A stretch of 10,184 nucleotides of DNA from Flavobacterium sp. GTDB lineage: Bacteria; Bacteroidota; Bacteroidia; Flavobacteriales; Flavobacteriaceae. How positions within the stretch are numbered: the first letter of the stretch is position 1; every line of letters starts with the position of its first letter. Where the stretch lies: assembly GCA_005792865.1 (NCBI GenBank), contig SXQR01000278.1, positions 1 through 10,184 of the forward strand, read 5' to 3'. The notes under the pieces are model-generated. The model saw only the letters and a program-made list of their open reading frames with translations, ran no database searches and was not told the origin of the DNA. A program made the translations under genes and the position numbers. Shown here in pieces: positions 6,109 to 10,184 of the stretch.

Positions 6109-6528
6109 ATGAAAAGAATTATTGTAGATTATTCCAAATTAACCAATGAAATCCTGAACCTGCTGATCGAGCGGTTTCCCGACGGTTACGATGATTCCAA
6201 CATCATCCGGTTCCGCAATGCCCAAAATGAGTTGATCGAAGCTGTGGAGGTTCGTACCCATGACACGATCTACCTTGTAAAAGTGTCCACCAAACTGGCC
6301 AGCAGGCTCGAGAAATTCGACGAGGACGACGACCTGGATGCCATCGTGGAGCCTATCGACCCGATCAAGGACATCGAGGACGACGAAATTTCCACAGACG
6401 AGGACGAAGAAGAGGAAGACGTGGACCTCACGCGCGACCCGGGCGGTTCCGATGGCGATGATGAGGATGACGACGAGGATGACGAGGAAGAGGCCGTTGA
6501 CGACGAAGATGACGAAGATGAAGAATAA
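6109..6528 (+). CDS. Small protein with a folded N-terminal half and a polyacidic C-terminal tail
   Basis: The 139-aa product has a conventional N-terminal part (residues 1 to about 74, MKRIIVDYSKLTNEILNLLI onward) with predicted alternating helices and strands. The rest is dominated by Asp and Glu, with runs such as DEDEEEEDVD and DDEDDDEDDEEE. Related flavobacterial proteins are, from memory, often labelled 'DNA primase', but no primase motifs (zinc ribbon, TOPRIM) can be seen and the length is far too small, so I regard that label as wrong. ATG 6109 lies 7 nt after the deoxyhypusine-synthase-like gene; an in-frame ATG at 6079 would overlap that gene. Co-transcription with polyamine genes makes a link to polyamines or other polycations conceivable, but the function is unknown. 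A terminator follows directly. Confidence 0.8.
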   Translation: MKRIIVDYSKLTNEILNLLIERFPDGYDDSNIIRFRNAQNELIEAVEVRTHDTIYLVKVSTKLASRLEKFDEDDDLDAIVEPIDPIKDIEDDEISTDEDEEEEDVDLTRDPGGSDGDDEDDDEDDEEEAVDDEDDEDEE

Positions 6529-6533
6529 TTAAT

Positions 6534-6556
6534 GGGGAGCACTGCTCCCTTTTTTT
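6534..6556 (+). terminator. Intrinsic terminator of the polyamine gene cluster
   Basis: A perfect 6-bp stem GGGAGC (6535-6540) and GCTCCC (6544-6549) with loop ACT is followed at once by seven T residues (6550-6556). It begins six bases after the stop codon of the acidic protein and clearly ends the + strand transcription unit. Confidence 0.92.
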
Positions 6557-6615
6557 ATATATTCGTCCTGATGTATTGACGAAAGCCGTCGCACACTGGA
6601 TCTTAAATTTTTTCT

Positions 6616-7047
6616 ATGGCCATCATCAACCCGCACATCAACTTCAATGGCAATGCCCGCGAAGCCTTCGAATTTTACAAATCGGTTTTTGGCGGGGATT
6701 TCACCACCGTGATGCGGCTCGGCGACCTGGCAAGCGATGATTTTCCAGTTGACCGGGAACACGCCGATTCCATTCTGTACATCGCCCTGCCCATCGGCCC
6801 AAACCTGCTCATCGGCAATGACGTGCCCGCCGCATTGGGCCCTGTAAACGAAAGGGAAAACCGGTCAAAGATCGCCGTCTCGGCGCTGGATCGCGAAGAG
6901 GCCGGCCGTCTGTTCCACGGACTTTCAAAGGGTGGAGAGGTTGAGATGCCGCTGGAGGACAGTCCATGGGGTACCTATTTTGGCATGTTCCGCGACAAGT
7001 TCGGGATCGAATGGACCATCTCCCATGATCCAAAGGTAAATCGGTAG
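6616..7047 (+). CDS. VOC-family (glyoxalase/PhnB-like) protein
   Basis: This 143-aa protein has the paired beta-alpha-beta-beta-beta modules of the vicinal oxygen chelate fold in its PhnB-like form. The start INPHINFNGNAREAFEFYKSVFGG (residues 4-27) is the characteristic first module, and WGTYFGMFRDKFGIEWTI closes the second. Family members include glyoxalases, dioxygenases and resistance proteins, and PhnB-like ones often lack a known substrate. His8 and Glu18 near the N-terminus are the kind of residues that could bind metal, but I cannot verify a full site. No Shine-Dalgarno or perfect promoter is visible. The gene ends 2 nt before the methyltransferase gene, so they are probably co-transcribed. 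The substrate is unknown. Confidence 0.85.
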   Translation: MAIINPHINFNGNAREAFEFYKSVFGGDFTTVMRLGDLASDDFPVDREHADSILYIALPIGPNLLIGNDVPAALGPVNERENRSKIAVSALDREEAGRLFHGLSKGGEVEMPLEDSPWGTYFGMFRDKFGIEWTISHDPKVNR

Positions 7048-7049
7048 CC

Positions 7050-7850
7050 ATGGAACCTGAAAAAGATTACATCAACATCAACCGCGCCTCGTGGAACAAG
7101 CAGGTGGACATCCATCTCAAATCTGATTTCTACAAACAGGAAGAATTCCTTGCGGGAAAAAATACCCTGAACCCCATCGACCTGGAGGTCCTTGGCGACG
7201 TAACGGGGAAAAAAATATTGCACCTGCAATGCCACTTTGGCCAGGACTCGATTTCACTGGCACGCCTGGGTGCGAGCGTGACGGGCGTTGACCTGTCCGA
7301 CAAGGCGATTGAAACCGCTACTCAATTGGCACGCGATCTCGGTGCGGATGCAAAATTCATCTGCTGCGACCTGTACAGCCTGCCAGACTTTCTCGATGAT
7401 GATTTTGACATCGTGTTCACCAGTTACGGCACGATCGGTTGGTTGCCCGACCTGGACCGCTGGGCCGCCATCGTGAGCAGATATTTGAAACCCGGAGGCC
7501 ATTTTGCCTTTGCCGAATTCCATCCCTTCGTCTGGATGTTCGACAACAAATTCCGCGAGATAGAATACCGCTATTTCACTTCGGAGGCGATCGTCGAAGT
7601 CCTGAGCGGCAGCTATGCCGACCGTTACGCCGACGTGGAATTGCAGCACGTTTCATGGAACCACGCGCTCTCGGAGGTGATTTCCAGCCTTCTCAAGGCC
7701 GGCCTGGCGCTAGAAACTTTCAGGGAATTCGATTATTCGCCCTACAACTGTTTTGACGAAACCGTCGAGGTCGCGCCCGGCAAGTTCAGGATTACGCGCC
7801 TGGGAGACAAGATCCCAATGACCTACACGCTGTCGGCCCGGAAACCTTAA
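7050..7850 (+). CDS. Class I SAM-dependent methyltransferase
   Basis: The 266-aa protein carries a Rossmann-type SAM-binding domain. Motif I is ILHLQCHFGQDSISLA (56-71), the acidic residue after the second strand is Asp81 in VTGVDLSD, motif II is FDIVFTSYGTIGWL (119-132) and motif III is LKPGGHFAFAEFHPF (146-160). The LQCHFGQD variant of motif I, in place of DLGCGxG, is typical of a subgroup annotated only as class I methyltransferase. The C-terminal part (VELQHVSWNH, LETFREFDYSP) probably shapes the substrate pocket. The target, likely a small molecule, cannot be deduced. The start ATG lies 2 nt after the VOC gene stop. The stop codon overlaps that of the convergent DinB gene by 4 bp, with no terminator between them. 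Confidence 0.88.
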   Translation: MEPEKDYININRASWNKQVDIHLKSDFYKQEEFLAGKNTLNPIDLEVLGDVTGKKILHLQCHFGQDSISLARLGASVTGVDLSDKAIETATQLARDLGADAKFICCDLYSLPDFLDDDFDIVFTSYGTIGWLPDLDRWAAIVSRYLKPGGHFAFAEFHPFVWMFDNKFREIEYRYFTSEAIVEVLSGSYADRYADVELQHVSWNHALSEVISSLLKAGLALETFREFDYSPYNCFDETVEVAPGKFRITRLGDKIPMTYTLSARKP

Positions 7851-8362
7851 AGATACCGCTCGGCAAAAACTTTCCGGTGGTGTCGCATGTGGCCGATGAT
7901 GACAAAGCCGATGGCCCGCACCGATATCTCCTTGCCCGACGCATTTCCCCGGGCCAGCATGGATTCCTGATCAAAGGACCTGAAAAGGGCCAGCGTGGAT
8001 TCCCGCACGATCGAGAGCTCGGTCAATAGGCTTTGCAGGTGACGCGCACCGGCGTTGACGGCAGCGGCATAATCATCTTCCTCGAATCCCGGCAGCGGTG
8101 TTCTGTCACGCCTCGCAAACCGAAGCGCCCGGTAGGAAAAAACACGCTCGGCGTCAATCAGGTGCTGGATGATTTCCTTGATGGTCCATTTGCCTTCGGC
8201 ATAACGGTAATCGTGTTTGCCCATGGGGATTTCACGTACAAACCGTATAAAATCATGCAGCGATATCTCGAGCTCCTCGATAAGATCGCCGTCATGCAGC
8301 GCAACGATGTACGGGGCATATGAAGGCGCGTATTCGGTTGGGGAAAGATCGGTTGGCTTCAT
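7847..8362 (-). CDS. DinB-family metal-binding protein
   Basis: This 171-aa protein resembles the DinB/YfiT-like four-helix bundle, which usually binds a divalent metal through three histidines. The first ligand is in WTIKEIIQHLIDAERVFSYRALRFARRD (histidine of QHLID); the other two are in GHMRHHRKV near the C-terminus. Known members are bacillithiol or mycothiol S-transferases, maleylpyruvate isomerase or damage-inducible proteins; most, like this one, have no assigned reaction. ATG 8362 was chosen because the homologous region starts soon after it; an in-frame start at 8404 would place the promoter region inside the gene. On the - strand, TATATTCG (8387-8380) is a one-mismatch -7 element. 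The stop overlaps the methyltransferase stop tail to tail. Confidence 0.85.
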   Translation of the reverse strand: MKPTDLSPTEYAPSYAPYIVALHDGDLIEELEISLHDFIRFVREIPMGKHDYRYAEGKWTIKEIIQHLIDAERVFSYRALRFARRDRTPLPGFEEDDYAAAVNAGARHLQSLLTELSIVRESTLALFRSFDQESMLARGNASGKEISVRAIGFVIIGHMRHHRKVFAERYL

Positions 8363-8439
8363 TTTAATTGGCGAATTAGCGAATATAATGTGAAAATGTA
8401 TCAATTTCCTTTAAAACCAACGATTATCCATGGCAGCGA

Positions 8440-8472
8440 AATTGGTACACTGGCACATAATATAATTGGTAC
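8440..8472. repeat. 10-bp direct repeat between the DinB and Lrp genes (candidate binding site)
   Basis: AATTGGTACA occurs at 8440-8449 and again at 8463-8472, a spacing of 23 bp, or about two helical turns. The pair lies upstream of the DinB gene and just beyond the Lrp gene terminator. Same-face spacing fits cooperative binding of a regulator, but no experimental or comparative support can be seen here. Confidence 0.4.
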
Positions 8473-8474
8473 AT

Positions 8475-8498
8475 TAAAAAAAGCCCTTGCGGGCTTTT
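8475..8498 (-). terminator. Intrinsic terminator of the Lrp gene, overlapping its stop codon
   Basis: Read on the - strand, AAAAGCCC and GGGCTTTT (8498-8491 and 8486-8479) form a perfect 8-bp stem with loop GCAA, followed by a T-tract to about 8476. The first bases of the stem are part of the TAA stop codon of the Lrp gene (8499-8497), so coding and termination signals are fused. Confidence 0.9.
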
Positions 8499-8976
8499 AC
8501 ATATTCTTGAAGATCGTGTGCATCAGCCTCTTCTTGTCGTTGATGATTTCCTCGAGCGAGATCATGGTTTCGGTGCGGTAGACGCCCTCGATGTCGTCGA
8601 TCATGAAGATCACGTCCTTGGCATGCTTGGTATCCTTGGCTCTGATCTTGCAAAAAATATTGAACTTCCCCGTGGTCACGTGCGCCACGGTCACGAAAGG
8701 GATCTCGTTGATGCGCTCCAGGACAAATTTGGTCTGCGAGGTGTTGTTGAGGAAAACCCCGACATAGGCGATGAAAGAATAACCGAGTTTTTCATAATCC
8801 AGCGTCAGCGACGAACCGGTAATGATTCCCGCGTCCTCCATCTTCTTGACGCGTACGTGTACGGTTCCGGCCGAGATCAGGAGTTTCTTGGCGATATCGG
8901 TAAAAGGGATCCGTGTATTGTCGATCAACATATCCAGGATCTGGTGATCCACTTCATCTAGGCGAAATTTGCTCAT
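8497..8976 (-). CDS. Lrp/AsnC-family transcriptional regulator
   Basis: This 159-aa protein has the standard two-domain layout. An N-terminal winged helix-turn-helix (about 5-55, DEVDHQILDMLIDNTRIPFTDIAKKL and SAGTVHVRVKKMEDAGII) binds DNA. A C-terminal RAM domain (about 65-145, including FVTVAHVTTGKFNIFCKIRA) senses amino acids or similar effectors and forms oligomers. Length and motifs are complete. Such regulators control amino-acid metabolism or act globally; the ligand cannot be told. The ATG at 8976 is 11 nt after the stop of the carboxypeptidase gene, so the two are probably one transcript. Autoregulation is common in the family, but no clear operator is visible in the short gap. A strong terminator follows. 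Confidence 0.95.
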   Translation of the reverse strand: MSKFRLDEVDHQILDMLIDNTRIPFTDIAKKLLISAGTVHVRVKKMEDAGIITGSSLTLDYEKLGYSFIAYVGVFLNNTSQTKFVLERINEIPFVTVAHVTTGKFNIFCKIRAKDTKHAKDVIFMIDDIEGVYRTETMISLEEIINDKKRLMHTIFKNM

Positions 8977-8987
8977 TTTCTATGTTT

Positions 8988-10124
8988 TTATGATTCGTCG
9001 GGAAAACCGTTGAGAAACCTGACCTCGCCAATGGTGAAATTTGCGATCGTGCCGATTTGGGGCGGACCGGGGCGTTGGCCATAAAATGTAGCGCCCTTCG
9101 CATCAAATTCGCTGTGGCCGAAAATATCGTTCTCACCCACCGATGCGATTTCGGCAACAAAATCAATTTTTCCCTCCGAAAGTTTTTCCCTGAACTGAAC
9201 GGCAAAATTCGTAATTAATTCGTTACTATCATAATTAATTCTGACGTTTTTATATACAAAGTCACAAAAACATATTTTATTTTGAGGAATTGTCAAATAA
9301 TCAGCAGTATGCTTCCCGGCTACATCGTTTTCGGAAATATATTTTATTCCTATCAAAAGGGCATAAAAAATAAATTTCCGACTGATTTCACGCGAATAGT
9401 CCGCCGGATAATGGCCGGCCTCAAAAAGAATCGTTGAGGCGCCAAGGGTCGTAAAGGTGTCGCCCGCGCAGTTGCGGTTGAAACCGTCGTCAAAGCGACC
9501 CACCATTCCCGGAATGTGGCCCTGCAGGGCTTGGTTCATCGCCCATATCACTTCCATCGCACGCTCGCGGCAGGGATTTATTGAACGCTCGGGATCAAAG
9601 GCGGGCGCGAGAAAGGAAACCGTCGCGGGTTTGCCGGTATCGCCCGCTCCAAAAATTGTGCGCTGGTCGTGCATGTTGAAACAGTAATCGGGGGCGAATG
9701 CCGTGAACACCTCCATGAGCGCGCGGCTTTCGGGTTGTGACAGATGGTCAAAATCGCGGTTCAAATCTGTTCCCGACGCATTTTCCCGGGTATAATCGCG
9801 GGCGCCGTCCGGATTGAGGATGGGGACAATTTTTAGCGTGACCCTGTCAAGCCATCCACTAAAAGCGCCGCGATCCAGGGCGTGGAGAAAATCGGCGATC
9901 GCCTTGGTGGTCGTACCTTCATTGCCGTGCATCTGCGACCAGGCAAGGATCCGGATGGGTCCGCTTCCCACAGTAACCATCAGGATTTCCTCGCCCCTGA
10001 CCGATTTCCCAATGACCTCGGTGCGGAAATTCGAAAAAAGGTCCGAGAGGTGATCGGGCGTAATGTACCGGCCGGAAATGCGGTCATATTTCAGGGAATC
10101 GTATCGGTCCAGCAAATTGTCCAT
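8988..10124 (-). CDS. M14-family zinc carboxypeptidase
   Basis: This 378-aa peptidase is expected to remove C-terminal residues from peptides using a single zinc ion. The zinc ligands are visible as His66 and Glu69 in SQMHGNEGTTT and His152 in CFNMHDQ. The substrate-binding region is ILNPDGARDY and TDLNRDF (Asn122-Arg123), and the catalytic general base is Glu235 in ILFEAGHYP. The catalytic domain ends at about residue 262, leaving a C-terminal extension of roughly 115 residues of unknown fold. No signal peptide is seen, so a cytoplasmic location is likely. ATG 10124 was chosen over TTG 10127. Codons for about residues 255-310 are strikingly AT-rich compared with the rest (see findings). The Lrp gene follows after 11 nt, hinting at shared control by amino acids or peptides. 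Confidence 0.9.
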   Translation of the reverse strand: MDNLLDRYDSLKYDRISGRYITPDHLSDLFSNFRTEVIGKSVRGEEILMVTVGSGPIRILAWSQMHGNEGTTTKAIADFLHALDRGAFSGWLDRVTLKIVPILNPDGARDYTRENASGTDLNRDFDHLSQPESRALMEVFTAFAPDYCFNMHDQRTIFGAGDTGKPATVSFLAPAFDPERSINPCRERAMEVIWAMNQALQGHIPGMVGRFDDGFNRNCAGDTFTTLGASTILFEAGHYPADYSREISRKFIFYALLIGIKYISENDVAGKHTADYLTIPQNKICFCDFVYKNVRINYDSNELITNFAVQFREKLSEGKIDFVAEIASVGENDIFGHSEFDAKGATFYGQRPGPPQIGTIANFTIGEVRFLNGFPDES

Positions 10125-10138
10125 CAAATGAATATTAG

Positions 10139-10152
10139 CCGCATGATTGCGG
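10139..10152. promoter_or_regulatory. Short inverted repeat upstream of the carboxypeptidase gene
   Basis: CCGCA (10139-10143) and TGCGG (10148-10152) form a perfect 5-bp inverted repeat around TGAT, 14 nt upstream of the start codon at 10124. It could be a small operator or a leader hairpin. No consensus -7 element is clear nearby, and the true promoter may lie past the window edge. Confidence 0.25.
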
Positions 10153-10184
10153 AAGGATAGTTTGGTAAAATTATCATTTAAAGA

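Noticed and set aside
6270..6542. Serine-rich - strand frame
   Set aside because: It is the complement of the GAn-GAn codons of the acidic tail (TCn reads as Ser). There is no start signal or family resemblance.
6604..6611. TAAATTTT as a promoter -7 element for the VOC gene
   Set aside because: The final G is missing and the nearest upstream TTG is 26 nt away, outside the usual spacing.
8390..8581. Small + strand frame spanning the DinB-Lrp gap
   Set aside because: It crosses the Lrp terminator and runs antisense into the Lrp gene. It has no family resemblance.

Overview
The window looks like a chromosomal segment of a member of the Flavobacteriaceae (Bacteroidota). The evidence is the gene families, which resemble flavobacterial housekeeping proteins along most of their length, and several promoters of the Bacteroidota type (TTG, about 20 nt, TAnnTTTG). 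Shine-Dalgarno sequences are mostly absent. Third codon positions are mostly G/C, which is unusually GC-rich for a group known for AT-rich genomes. There are no tRNA or rRNA genes, CRISPR arrays, transposases or phage genes.

Layout. Bases 1-233 hold the 3' end of an MsbA-type ABC exporter gene on the + strand. A two-helix membrane protein with a periplasmic helical (four-helix-bundle sensor-like) domain follows at 332-949, preceded by a cluster of nested inverted repeats. After a short intergenic region with a tandem 8-bp repeat and a GC-rich hairpin, a monofunctional proline dehydrogenase lies on the - strand (1094-2266). It is divergent from aroB, 3-dehydroquinate synthase (2352-3431, + strand).

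The most interesting region is 3439-6556, a compact polyamine locus. It has a consensus promoter, a 215-nt leader that itself contains a small ORF with coding-like codon usage, and an 8-bp inverted repeat just before the next gene. Then come a 466-aa fold-III arginine decarboxylase, a deoxyhypusine-synthase-like enzyme with its own internal promoter, and a small protein ending in about 70 mostly Asp/Glu residues. A strong intrinsic terminator closes the unit. Bacteria have no eIF5A, so the deoxyhypusine-synthase fold must do something else here, most plausibly making or remodelling a polyamine from the agmatine or putrescine supplied upstream. No agmatinase, agmatine deiminase or aminopropyltransferase is present in the window.

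The right part holds a VOC-family protein and a SAM methyltransferase on the + strand (2-nt gap, likely co-transcribed). The methyltransferase converges, with overlapping stop codons, on a DinB-family protein on the - strand. Further right on the - strand is a pair in the order M14 zinc carboxypeptidase then Lrp/AsnC regulator (11-nt gap), closed by a terminator that includes the Lrp stop codon. A strongly AT-rich patch lies inside the carboxypeptidase gene.

No gene-free stretch exceeds 300 bases. The longest, 3432-3689, is the leader described above.
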